From: Betaproteobacteria bacterium
Lineage (GTDB): Bacteria > Pseudomonadota > Gammaproteobacteria > Burkholderiales > Burkholderiaceae
Reading direction: 5' to 3'
DNA length: 13,704 nucleotides
NCBI GenBank assembly: GCA_009921765.1
Contig: RFXC01000106.1
Span: forward strand, 1-13,704
Shown: piece after piece, positions 7,409-13,704 of the stretch
Position numbering within the stretch: position 1 is the stretch's first letter
Layout: the number at the start of each line of letters is the position of its first letter
Translations under genes and position numbers: made by a program
The notes under the pieces: model-generated
What the model was told of the DNA's origin: nothing
The model's input: only the letters and a program-made list of their open reading frames with translations
Databases searched by the model: none

Positions 7409-8481
7409 GCCACCCCAGACGCCGGGAGTGCCCACAGCTGACGCTCATCGATGCTGAGCGTGGCCTGCGCGCCGGCTGCAATGTCCGAGCCCGGAGCGGT
7501 GTGCGCAAAAAGCGTGACTCCGCCCGCAAACGACAGCACATGCTCGACGCTTCCACCCAGGAAGTAGGTTCGGATGACCTGCCCCTGACGCGCCCGATCG
7601 CCAGTCTGCACAGACGCTTCCAGCCGAAGTGCTTCGGGCCTGACCACCAGCAACGCCTGCTGCCCCACGGCAAGCGAAGGATCGGCGGGCGTCACCAGTG
7701 TTCCGAGCGGCGTATCGAGTTCAACGTGCGCGGCATCGCGACGCGCGAGCACCGTTGCGCTCACGAACTGGGTCCGCCCGATGAATTGCGCCACCTCGCG
7801 ACTGGCCGGGCGCGCATAAAGGTCGCGCGGCGGGCCCACCTGCGCGATCTCGCCGCTGAACATCACCACCACCCGATCGGACATCACCATCGCTTCCGAC
7901 TGGTCATGGGTGACGTAGAGCGTGGTGATCCCCACGCGTTGCTGGAGATCGCGGATGAAGAATCGCATTTCCTCGCGCAGACTCGCATCGAGGTTGGCCA
8001 AGGGTTCATCCAGCAACAGCATGCGCGGCTCGATCACGAGCGCGCGCGCCAGGGCGACCCGTTGCTGCTGCCCCCCGGAAAGCTGACGGGGGTAGCGATC
8101 CAGCATGGCCTCGAGCTGCACCATCCGAAGCGCCTGTTTCACGCGCTCCGCAACATTTGCCTGCGACACCTTGCGCATTTCCAGCCCGAAGGCCAGGTTT
8201 TGCGACACCGTCATGTGCGGAAACAGCGCGTAGTTTTGAAACACCATGCCGATGTCGCGCCGCTCGGGCGGAAGTTGCGTGATGTTCTGCGCATCAAACA
8301 GGATCTCGCCCGCGTCGGGCTGCTCGAACCCCGCCACACAGCGCAAGGTCGTGGTTTTGCCGCAGCCGCTCGGGCCAAGGAGCGAGATCAGTTCCCCCTC
8401 CTCCACCCTGAGCGACAGTGACTTCAGTGCTGCGACGTTGCCAAACCGTTTCTCCAGTCGCTCGATGACAAGCCGGGTCAT
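7405..8481 (-). CDS. ABC transporter ATP-binding protein (PotA/FbpC-like)
   Basis: A 358-residue cytoplasmic ATPase that powers the transporter. All catalytic motifs are intact: Walker A GPSGCGKT at 36-43, Q-loop glutamine at 82 (VFQNYALFP), signature LSGGQQQR at 134-141, Walker B MLLLDEP at 154-160, D-loop NLDA at 163-166 and switch histidine 192 (VTHDQSEA). After about residue 235 comes a C-terminal TOBE-type domain (LLVVRPEALRL and following), usual for PotA, FbpC and MalK relatives and often regulatory. The ATG at 8481 gives a normal N-terminus (MTRLVIERLEKRFG). It lies 31 bases after the binding-protein gene and has only a weak ribosome binding site. Its stop overlaps the start of the first permease gene. 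Confidence 0.95.
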   Translation of the reverse strand: MTRLVIERLEKRFGNVAALKSLSLRVEEGELISLLGPSGCGKTTTLRCVAGFEQPDAGEILFDAQNITQLPPERRDIGMVFQNYALFPHMTVSQNLAFGLEMRKVSQANVAERVKQALRMVQLEAMLDRYPRQLSGGQQQRVALARALVIEPRMLLLDEPLANLDASLREEMRFFIRDLQQRVGITTLYVTHDQSEAMVMSDRVVVMFSGEIAQVGPPRDLYARPASREVAQFIGRTQFVSATVLARRDAAHVELDTPLGTLVTPADPSLAVGQQALLVVRPEALRLEASVQTGDRARQGQVIRTYFLGGSVEHVLSFAGGVTLFAHTAPGSDIAAGAQATLSIDERQLWALPASGVA

Positions 8482-8512
8482 CGAACCGGCCCAAAAGCTG
8501 TAGGGAGCCTGG

Positions 8513-9565
8513 TCATTTCATCTCGCGATTCCAACGGTCCGTAATCTCACCCACCATCGGGTTGATCTTGGACCAGTCGAACTGGACGATGGACGCCATG
8601 GCTGGACCATTGACCGGAACGTCGGCCGCCAGCGCACCCGAGATCTGTGAAGTGGTGTTGCTGGGCGAGGTGAAGAACTCCGCTGCCATTGCCTCCTGCA
8701 CCTTGGGATCGAGGATGTAATTGAGATACTGGTAGGCCGCCTCCTTGGCTGGACCATTCTTCAAAATATTGAACGACTGCTCGAAGGCCACCACGCCCTC
8801 CTTCGGCACCACCATTTCCACGGGCACGCCCTTCTTCCTCAGCGCGACGATCTCGGGAAAGTCGATCACCGCCACGCTGACATCGCCACGGGTCAGTTGG
8901 GTGGCAACCGTGCCACTCCAGTCGGCTTGCTGAAACGGCAGCAGCTTTTTGATTTCCGCGAACGCGCGATCAATTGCGAGCTCCGACCCACCATAGATCC
9001 GTGCGGTCATCAGCAGGAACAGCATCGCCGCCGTGTTGCCAATCTGATAGAGACCGATCTTTCCCTTGAATTCCGGGTTGGTCCAGAGATCGGTCCAGGA
9101 CGTTGGGGGCTTCTTCACCAGGTCCTTGCGGTACCCGATCCCGATCGCCGAGATGATGCCGCGTACGCCGTTATCGCCGGCGTTCCGCAGATTGGGATAC
9201 ACATTGGCAAGGTTCGGAACCTTCGCTGCCGGAATCGGCTCGAAGAAGCCCTCCGAGCGCACCAGGCTTGCGATGTTCTCGTTGATCATGACGATGCTGT
9301 AGGGCGCGGGTCCGGATCCCGCCGCACGAATGTTGGCAACAAAATTCTTGCCCAGCCCGATATCAAGCGTGGGCTCGATGCCGGTTGACTTGGCAAAAGG
9401 CGGAATCAGTGTTCCGCGCCAGAACTTCTCCCAGCGACCGCCGTAGGTGTTGATAATCAGCTTGGCCTGCTGCGCGGCCGACAGCGTGGGCAGCGCCAGC
9501 GAGGCGGAGCCTGCCAACGCAGCGCTCGAGAGCAGCCATTGCCTGCGGTCGAAGGGAATGTTCAT
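8513..9565 (-). CDS. Extracellular solute-binding protein of the ABC transporter (PotD-like), probable Tat export
   Basis: A 350-residue periplasmic binding protein. The N-terminus has twin arginines at residues 7-8 (FDRRQWLLSSAALAG), a mildly hydrophobic stretch and a likely cleavage near LSAAQQ (about residue 30). This looks like a Tat signal, though a Sec route is not excluded. The mature protein starts with LIINTYGGRWEKFW, and later segments such as GYRKDLV, PTSWTDLWTNPEFKGKIG and YQYLNYILDPKVQEAMA are typical of the family that binds spermidine/putrescine, iron, thiamine and related ligands. A near-perfect AAGGAG ribosome binding site stands 5 bases before the ATG, the strongest in this operon, which fits the high level usually needed for a binding protein. 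The gene follows the oxygenase gene by 48 bases. The ligand is unknown. Confidence 0.92.
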   Translation of the reverse strand: MNIPFDRRQWLLSSAALAGSASLALPTLSAAQQAKLIINTYGGRWEKFWRGTLIPPFAKSTGIEPTLDIGLGKNFVANIRAAGSGPAPYSIVMINENIASLVRSEGFFEPIPAAKVPNLANVYPNLRNAGDNGVRGIISAIGIGYRKDLVKKPPTSWTDLWTNPEFKGKIGLYQIGNTAAMLFLLMTARIYGGSELAIDRAFAEIKKLLPFQQADWSGTVATQLTRGDVSVAVIDFPEIVALRKKGVPVEMVVPKEGVVAFEQSFNILKNGPAKEAAYQYLNYILDPKVQEAMAAEFFTSPSNTTSQISGALAADVPVNGPAMASIVQFDWSKINPMVGEITDRWNREMK

Positions 9566-9571
9566 CAGGGC

Positions 9572-9577
9572 TCCTTG
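9572..9577 (-). promoter_or_regulatory. Strong ribosome binding site for the ABC solute-binding protein
   Basis: AAGGAG on the minus strand, with about 6 bases to the ATG at 9563-9565. It is the best Shine-Dalgarno match in the window and fixes this start. Confidence 0.7.
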
Positions 9578-9613
9578 GATGGATGGAACAGCGGTGGAAG
9601 GATCAGGTCCGAA

Positions 9614-10591
9614 TCAACGCGCCTCGGCCTTGTTGCGGTAATCGTAATTGCGGTCGAGTCGCTCGATCAGATAGTCGCCATATCGCACTGGCGGATGACG
9701 CGCGGGATGCTCGGGGCTGACACAGGTGGGCAGGCACTCGATCATCGCGTTCATGTCGGTATCGAAGAAATACGGAATCGAATACCGTTCCTGCCCCGAC
9801 CGGTTGATCACGCGATGCGGTGTGGAAACAAACCGGTCGTTGGTCCAGCGCGCAAGCATATCGGCAACATTGAGCACATACGCACCCTCGATCGGCGGCG
9901 CATCGATCCACTCTGCGGAACCGCGTGGCCGCACCTGCAACCCGCCGGTGGCATCCTGCGCCAGCACAGTGATGATGCCGTAGTCGGTGTGAGGGGCCGA
10001 GCCGAACTGGTCATCGGGCGATGCCGGCGGCTGCGGCGGATAGTGCAGGAGCCGCAGAAAGGTGGTGGGGCGCGCAAAAAAAGGATCGAGCGCGTCATCG
10101 GGTAGTTCAAGCGATAGCGCGATGGTCTTGATGATGAGACGGGCGACAGCGTCCACATCGGCAATGTAGGCCTCGATCGGCTGCCGGAATCCGGGCAGCC
10201 AGTCGGGCCACTGATTCGGCCCCTGCATGGGCTTGCCCGCCAGAAAATCGGGGTCGTCAGGCGCGAGTTCATGCATGAGCATGAGCGACTCGCTCAGGTT
10301 CGGTCGCCGCACTTGTGCAACCGATGAGGTCACGATGGTGGAGGTGGCCATGCCCATGTAGCCACGATGAAAGCGGTTGATCGCGACTGATTGCTTCTTC
10401 TCCATCGACGAGGCATGAAACTCTCGCGAAGCCTCGAATGCAGCGTCCAGCGACGCCTGAGCCACGCCATGGCCAACGATATAGGCGAAACCGGTGGTGG
10501 TGAGCGCACGATGGAGTTCGGTGGCAACCCGGCTGCGCACCCCCCGGTCGGAGGATGCTGCATGCAGATCGACAAGCGGAATGGAAGGCAT
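9614..10591 (-). CDS. 2-oxoglutarate/Fe(II)-dependent oxygenase, isopenicillin N synthase-like
   Basis: A 325-residue soluble enzyme with the fold of the isopenicillin N synthase/2OG-Fe(II) dioxygenase family. The N-terminal domain begins IPLVDL and contains GFAYIVGHGV. The catalytic jelly roll holds the iron ligands H201 and D203 (APHTDYG) and H259 (STPHRV), then R269-Y-S271, which normally binds the 2-oxoglutarate carboxylate. All the metal and cosubstrate residues are present, so it should be active, hydroxylating or oxidising a small molecule. I chose the ATG at 10591 because the family usually starts a few residues before the IPLVDL strand. A GTG at 10618 would add nine residues, and neither start has a clear ribosome binding site. 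It is the first gene of an apparent operon with an ABC importer and perhaps upp, so it may act on the imported compound. Confidence 0.92.
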   Translation of the reverse strand: MPSIPLVDLHAASSDRGVRSRVATELHRALTTTGFAYIVGHGVAQASLDAAFEASREFHASSMEKKQSVAINRFHRGYMGMATSTIVTSSVAQVRRPNLSESLMLMHELAPDDPDFLAGKPMQGPNQWPDWLPGFRQPIEAYIADVDAVARLIIKTIALSLELPDDALDPFFARPTTFLRLLHYPPQPPASPDDQFGSAPHTDYGIITVLAQDATGGLQVRPRGSAEWIDAPPIEGAYVLNVADMLARWTNDRFVSTPHRVINRSGQERYSIPYFFDTDMNAMIECLPTCVSPEHPARHPPVRYGDYLIERLDRNYDYRNKAEAR

Positions 10592-10618
10592 GGGCAAGGG
10601 AACCGGGTGGGTACGCAC

Positions 10619-10816
10619 TGAGCGGGTGGGGCCGCCCTAAGACGGGAGAGGCCAGTCAGCGCATTCTTCCGAGGATTACCCGGTGCTGCAAGCGCGCGAG
10701 CCATCCTGCGAGACAACAGCGGAACCCGACAACCAGAACACGCCGCGCGCCCAGATGCGGATCGCATGCACGAACACACGAACCAGGAACGCACCCAACA
10801 ACAGGAAGGCCGCACC
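10619..10816. other. Region without a convincing gene between tRNA terminator and oxygenase
   Basis: About 200 bases lie between the terminator after tRNA-Pro and the oxygenase gene. The promoter of the oxygenase-ABC operon should be here on the minus strand. The best pair I find is TTGCAG and AAGAAT, 17 bases apart, near 10660-10690, which is weak. A hydrophobic reading frame crosses part of it on the minus strand, but it has no ATG start or ribosome binding site of its own after the terminator. I see no riboswitch-like structure. Confidence 0.4.
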
Positions 10817-10856
10817 AAAAGAAACGGGCCGCATCCCTTGTGAGGATCGGCCCGTT
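10817..10856 (-). terminator. Intrinsic terminator after tRNA-Pro
   Basis: On the minus strand a 9-bp perfect GC-rich stem (AACGGGCCG with CGGCCCGTT; plus-strand arms 10823-10831 and 10848-10856) is extended inward by ATCC/GGAT with one bulged base. It is followed directly by a UUUCUUUU tract. It starts 8 bases after the CCA end of the tRNA. This is a textbook Rho-independent terminator and should end the pheT-ihfA-merR-tRNA transcription unit. Confidence 0.9.
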
Positions 10857-10864
10857 GTCATGCA

Positions 10865-10941
10865 TGGTCGGGGTGGCGGGATTCGAACTCGCGACCCCTT
10901 GCACCCCATGCAAGTGCGCTACCAGGCTGCGCTACACCCCG
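10865..10941 (-). tRNA. tRNA-Pro (anticodon GGG)
   Basis: A 77-base tRNA with CCA encoded. The acceptor stem CGGGGTG pairs with CACCCCG, including the C1-G72 pair typical of tRNA-Pro. The D stem GCGC/GCGC and anticodon stem CTTGC/GCAAG are perfect. The loop ATGGGGT puts GGG at the anticodon (plus strand 10905-10907), reading CCC and CCU. The T arm is GCGAG-TTCGAAT-CCCGC, with one A-C mismatch in the stem. The gene lies 15 bases after the merR stop and just before a strong terminator. It may be processed from the operon transcript or made from an extended -10 promoter at 10951-10959. Confidence 0.97.
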
Positions 10942-10950
10942 AAGCCAATG

Positions 10951-10959
10951 ATTATATCA
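10951..10959 (-). promoter_or_regulatory. Extended -10 promoter element for tRNA-Pro, overlapping the merR stop codon
   Basis: On the minus strand TGATATAAT is a perfect TGn-TATAAT extended -10. Its TGA is also the merR stop codon. Transcription would start about 7 bases on, near 10944, only 2-4 bases before the mature tRNA 5' end. I see no good -35, which extended -10 promoters can lack. Confidence 0.5.
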
Positions 10960-11529
10960 GCGAAGCAGATCGAGCGCCTGCCTGAGGGCTTCGCGAACCG
11001 CCTGTTGTCCATCCGATTCATCGGTCGAGAAAGGCAACGCCCGCTGCGCGGTTGCCGATCGGCGTGGCGTCGAACCCGCAGCCCCCAGCCCCAACGCAAG
11101 CGCATGCGATGGCGTCGATGTGGCCGGCGATACCAGCGAACCCGGCACCAATCGACCACCGTCCGATGGCGCCGCTGCCAGTCCCTCGGACAGTCCATCA
11201 CCCTGTGTTGCCGCCGACTCATCAACGGCCGCCGAGCCTGAGCGCACGCGACTGCCGCTCATTTCGCTCAGACGATTCCGCGCGCCGTTGATCGTGAAGC
11301 CTTCCTCGTAAAGCAGTTCACGAATGCGCCGCACCAGCAAGACCTCATGGTGCTGGTAATAACGCCGGTTGCCGCGTCGCTTCATTGGGCGCAACTGCGT
11401 GAATTCCTGTTCCCAGTAGCGCAGCACATGCGGCTTGACCCCGCACAGCTCGCTGACTTCGCCGATGGTGAAGTAACGCTTGGCGGGAATGGGCGGCAAC
11501 GCCACCTGAGCGTCAGGTTTTCCGTTCAT
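10957..11529 (-). CDS. MerR-family transcriptional regulator of the pheT-ihfA operon
   Basis: A 190-residue DNA-binding protein. Residues 19-88 form a MerR-type winged helix-turn-helix: YFTIGEVSELCGVKPHVLRYWE, then the wing RRGNRRYY and the helix VLLVRRIRELLYEEGFTINGARNRL. A MerR gene at this place, after ihfA, is common in Pseudomonas and Burkholderiales and its target is not known. Residues 91-172 are a Ser/Gly/Ala-rich, probably disordered linker with no metal-binding cysteines, followed by a short amphipathic C-terminal helix (QAVREALRQALDLLR) that may mediate dimerisation. Relatives are, as I recall, shorter (about 115-140 residues), so the linker is expanded here. The ATG lies 15 bases after the ihfA stop with no clear ribosome binding site. 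Its TGA is part of the tRNA promoter element. Confidence 0.93.
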   Translation of the reverse strand: MNGKPDAQVALPPIPAKRYFTIGEVSELCGVKPHVLRYWEQEFTQLRPMKRRGNRRYYQHHEVLLVRRIRELLYEEGFTINGARNRLSEMSGSRVRSGSAAVDESAATQGDGLSEGLAAAPSDGGRLVPGSLVSPATSTPSHALALGLGAAGSTPRRSATAQRALPFSTDESDGQQAVREALRQALDLLR

Positions 11530-11544
11530 GGGCGGCGCTGTCGT

Positions 11545-11985
11545 TTAGCTACCTGAACCGCCGCCCAGCTCGATCTGGGCCTTCAGCTTCTGGCTTGCAT
11601 GAAACGTGACGACGCGGCGCGCCGAGATGGGAATCGACTCACCGGTCTTGGGGTTGCGCCCTGGCCGCTGAGGCTTGTCACGCAGTTGGAAGTTGCCGAA
11701 TCCGGAGAGCTTCACCGATTCACCGCGCACCAGCGCATCGCGGATTTCCTCGAAGAAGGTCTCCACCATGTCCTTGGCTTCACGCTTGTTGAGCCCCACG
11801 CGCTCGAACAGCATCTCTGACAACTCAGCCTTGGTGAGCGTGAACGCCGGCCCGAACGATACCGGCTCGAATGAAAGCACCGTGGTGTCGGAGAGCAACC
11901 GGTCATTGATCGGGGCACTGGAACCCGAATCGCCGCCGCCGGGCGCCGACGACCCGGAAGGGGGCAGGACGATGTCTTGACTCAT
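11545..11985 (-). CDS. ihfA: Integration host factor subunit alpha, with an N-terminal extension
   Basis: IHF alpha pairs with IHF beta (himD) to bend DNA sharply at specific sites. The core begins near residue 49 ([22 protein letters not shown]). It runs through [14 protein letters not shown] at 91-104 to the DNA-binding arm [10 protein letters not shown] at 107-116, with the intercalating proline at 112, and [14 protein letters not shown] at 122-135. E. coli IhfA is 99 residues. This protein has 146 because of about 47 extra N-terminal residues rich in Ser, Gly and Pro, plus a GGGSGS tail. No ATG occurs nearer the core, and the later in-frame GTG or TTG codons lack ribosome binding sites, so the long form is probably real. 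The gene follows pheT by 22 bases. Confidence 0.95.
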   Translation of the reverse strand: MSQDIVLPPSGSSAPGGGDSGSSAPINDRLLSDTTVLSFEPVSFGPAFTLTKAELSEMLFERVGLNKREAKDMVETFFEEIRDALVRGESVKLSGFGNFQLRDKPQRPGRNPKTGESIPISARRVVTFHASQKLKAQIELGGGSGS

Positions 11986-12007
11986 AGGCAGGGGCTACTC
12001 CCAGGCA

Positions 12008-13704
12008 TCAGGTGCCAGCGCGCAGCCGCGCACCCAGTTCGCGTTCGGCGCGAGCCACCACCGCCTGAACCGCGCGCTGCGCCTCAGCATCACTCAGCGT
12101 GCGGGCAGTATCTTGCATCCGCAACCGGAACGCAAGACTTTTCTCCTTATTTTCCAAGCCCTTACCGCGGTATTCATCAAACAGAACAACCTGCTGGATG
12201 ATGGCGGCATCGGCCTCTTCACGAGCGGTCTGGAGGAGCGTCTTCTCGACCCTGGCAGCGGGCAGATCGATGGGCACGATCAACGCAATGTCGCGCAACA
12301 CCGCAGGAAACCTGGAGGCATCGGCGTGCACGGTAACCGACCGATGACGCAACACCTCAAGGTCGACTTCAAACAGCACGGGTGCCGACGACAGCTCGAG
12401 CGCCTGTTGCAGGGCAGGATGCAGTTCGCCAATAAAGCCGATCGACTGCCCCTTGACCAGCAACTGGGCGCACCGCCCAGGGTGAAGCGCCGGATGGGAA
12501 GCTGCAACAAACTCTGGCTGAAGCGGCGAGCACAGTCGTTCCAGGTCAGCCTTCAGATCATGAAAATCAACCGCCCGATGGGGCAGGCCCCACTGCTCGG
12601 GCGCAACGGCACCAAAGGCCAGCGCCGCCACCCGCCAGGGTTGCGAAATGCCAGGCACAGCCAGCGGCCCCGACTGCACGGTCGCATCGGGCTCAAACAC
12701 GCGGCCCACTTCGAACAGACGCACCCGCGTGGCCTTGCGGTTGAGGTTGGCACGCAAGGTCTCGATCAGCCCGCCCCAAAGCGTGGTGCGCATCACATTC
12801 ATCTGCGCTGCAATGGGATTGAGCAACCTGACCGGCGGCCGCCCTGACAGCTTCGCATCGAGCGACGACTCGACAAAACTGTAGGTGATGACTTCCTGAT
12901 AGTCGCGAGCCGCCAGCGCCTGCTTGATTGCCAGCACCGGGCGTCGTGACTCGGTCACGGGCCGCATGGGTGAAGGTGCGCGCGGCGGTCGCATGGGCAA
13001 CCGATCAAAGCCCCAGATCCGGGCGACTTCTTCGATCAGGTCTTCCTCGATCTGCAGATCGAAGCGATGCGCGGGTGGCTGAACCACGAAACGATCCGCC
13101 TCACGCACAAACGACAAACCGAGGCGGGTAAAGCATTGGGCAATGTCGTCCGCGCCAATTGGTGCGCCAATGATCTTGCGCGCGCGATCCACGCGCAAAG
13201 CCACCGGCGCGCGGTCTGGCAGGGCAGTGATCGTGTCATCGATTGGGCCGGCAGCACCGCCGCAGATCTCGAGAATGAGCTGGCTGATCCGTTCAATGTG
13301 TTCGACAGTGGTGCTGGCATCGACACCGCGCTCGAAGCGTGATCCAGCTTCGGTCGCGAAGTTGTAGCGTCGCGCCCGTCCGGCCACTGCAGCAGGCCAC
13401 CAAAAAGCCGCCTCGAGGTAGATGTCGCGCGTGTCATCGGACACCGCTGTGGCGTTTCCGCCCATGATCCCGGCAAGACTCTCGACCTGCGCCTCATCGG
13501 CAATGACACCCACGTCGGGCGCGAGCGCCACCATCTGGCCGTTCAACAGTTCGAGCGACTCCCCCGCCCTCGCCCACCGCACCGACAGCCCACCGTGGAT
13601 GCGTGCGAGGTCGAACACATGGGAGGGCCGGCCAAGCTCAAGCATCACATAGTTGGAGATATCGACCAGCGCCGAAACGCTGCGCTGCCCCGCCCGCTCG
13701 AGTC
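12008..13704 (-). CDS. pheT: Phenylalanine-tRNA ligase beta subunit (5' end outside the window)
   Basis: The C-terminal 564 or so residues of the beta chain of the alpha2-beta2 enzyme that charges tRNA-Phe. The open frame runs to the window edge, and the family is usually about 800 residues, so about 30 percent is missing. Visible parts in order: the end of the B3/4 editing domain (SALVDISNYVMLELGRPSHV), the B5 domain with HRFDLQIEEDLIEEVARIWGFD, the catalytic-like core, and the C-terminal ferredoxin-fold anticodon-binding (FDX-ACB) domain starting near HADASRFPAVLRDIAL and ending LRMQDTARTLSDAEAQ. The TGA at 12008-12010 is followed by ihfA after 22 bases, so pheT-ihfA are probably one transcript, as in E. 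coli. Confidence 0.97.
   Translation of the reverse strand, partial: LERAGQRSVSALVDISNYVMLELGRPSHVFDLARIHGGLSVRWARAGESLELLNGQMVALAPDVGVIADEAQVESLAGIMGGNATAVSDDTRDIYLEAAFWWPAAVAGRARRYNFATEAGSRFERGVDASTTVEHIERISQLILEICGGAAGPIDDTITALPDRAPVALRVDRARKIIGAPIGADDIAQCFTRLGLSFVREADRFVVQPPAHRFDLQIEEDLIEEVARIWGFDRLPMRPPRAPSPMRPVTESRRPVLAIKQALAARDYQEVITYSFVESSLDAKLSGRPPVRLLNPIAAQMNVMRTTLWGGLIETLRANLNRKATRVRLFEVGRVFEPDATVQSGPLAVPGISQPWRVAALAFGAVAPEQWGLPHRAVDFHDLKADLERLCSPLQPEFVAASHPALHPGRCAQLLVKGQSIGFIGELHPALQQALELSSAPVLFEVDLEVLRHRSVTVHADASRFPAVLRDIALIVPIDLPAARVEKTLLQTAREEADAAIIQQVVLFDEYRGKGLENKEKSLAFRLRMQDTARTLSDAEAQRAVQAVVARAERELGARLRAGT

Noticed and set aside
10676..10909. A hydrophobic minus-strand open frame (about 77 codons) from the tRNA through the terminator into the noncoding region
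   Set aside because: Its ATG lies within the tRNA, it crosses a strong intrinsic terminator, and no ribosome binding site or family match is seen.
12113..12847. Plus-strand open frame (244 codons) opposite pheT
   Set aside because: It is antisense to conserved B5 and FDX-ACB regions of pheT and has no recognisable domain.

Overview
The window looks like a GC-rich betaproteobacterial chromosome, most likely Burkholderiales. The arguments are the pheT-ihfA-merR-tRNA-Pro order, a Bug-type TctC binding protein with its TctB/TctA partners, and high GC throughout. Genus cannot be fixed from the sequence alone. All genes look intact apart from the two cut by the window edges. I see no insertion sequence, CRISPR array or phage gene.

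Layout. (1) Bases 1-1948, plus strand: the end of a TRAP transporter operon, with the last 35 codons of a DctP-like binding protein, then the small (DctQ) and large (DctM) membrane subunits. (2) Bases 1945-4950, minus strand: a tripartite tricarboxylate transporter, transcribed tctC-tctB-tctA. It converges on the TRAP operon so tightly that the dctM and tctA stop codons overlap. (3) Bases 5082-5714, minus strand: upp, uracil phosphoribosyltransferase. (4) Bases 5772-10591, minus strand: an apparent operon of a 2-oxoglutarate/Fe(II) (isopenicillin N synthase-like) oxygenase, a Tat-type solute-binding protein, a PotA/FbpC-like ATPase and two permeases coupled by ATGA overlaps. upp follows 57 bases later. 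(5) Bases 10619-10816: no convincing gene. (6) Bases 10817-13704, minus strand: pheT (start outside the window), ihfA, a MerR-family regulator and tRNA-Pro(GGG), closed by a strong intrinsic terminator.

How the parts fit. The pheT-ihfA-merR-tRNA block is housekeeping. It is insulated from the accessory block downstream by the terminator at 10817-10856. The accessory block carries three unrelated uptake systems for small organic molecules: TRAP, TTT and ABC. The oxygenase-ABC-upp set is the most intriguing. The order suggests import of a small molecule, its oxidation, and possibly a link to pyrimidine salvage, but the substrate cannot be read from the sequence.

Points worth a second look: a possible non-AUG (AUC) start for tctA, an in-frame UGA between tctB and tctA, a long disordered N-terminal extension on IhfA, a stretched linker in the MerR protein, and a perfect extended -10 element for the tRNA whose TG is part of the merR stop codon.
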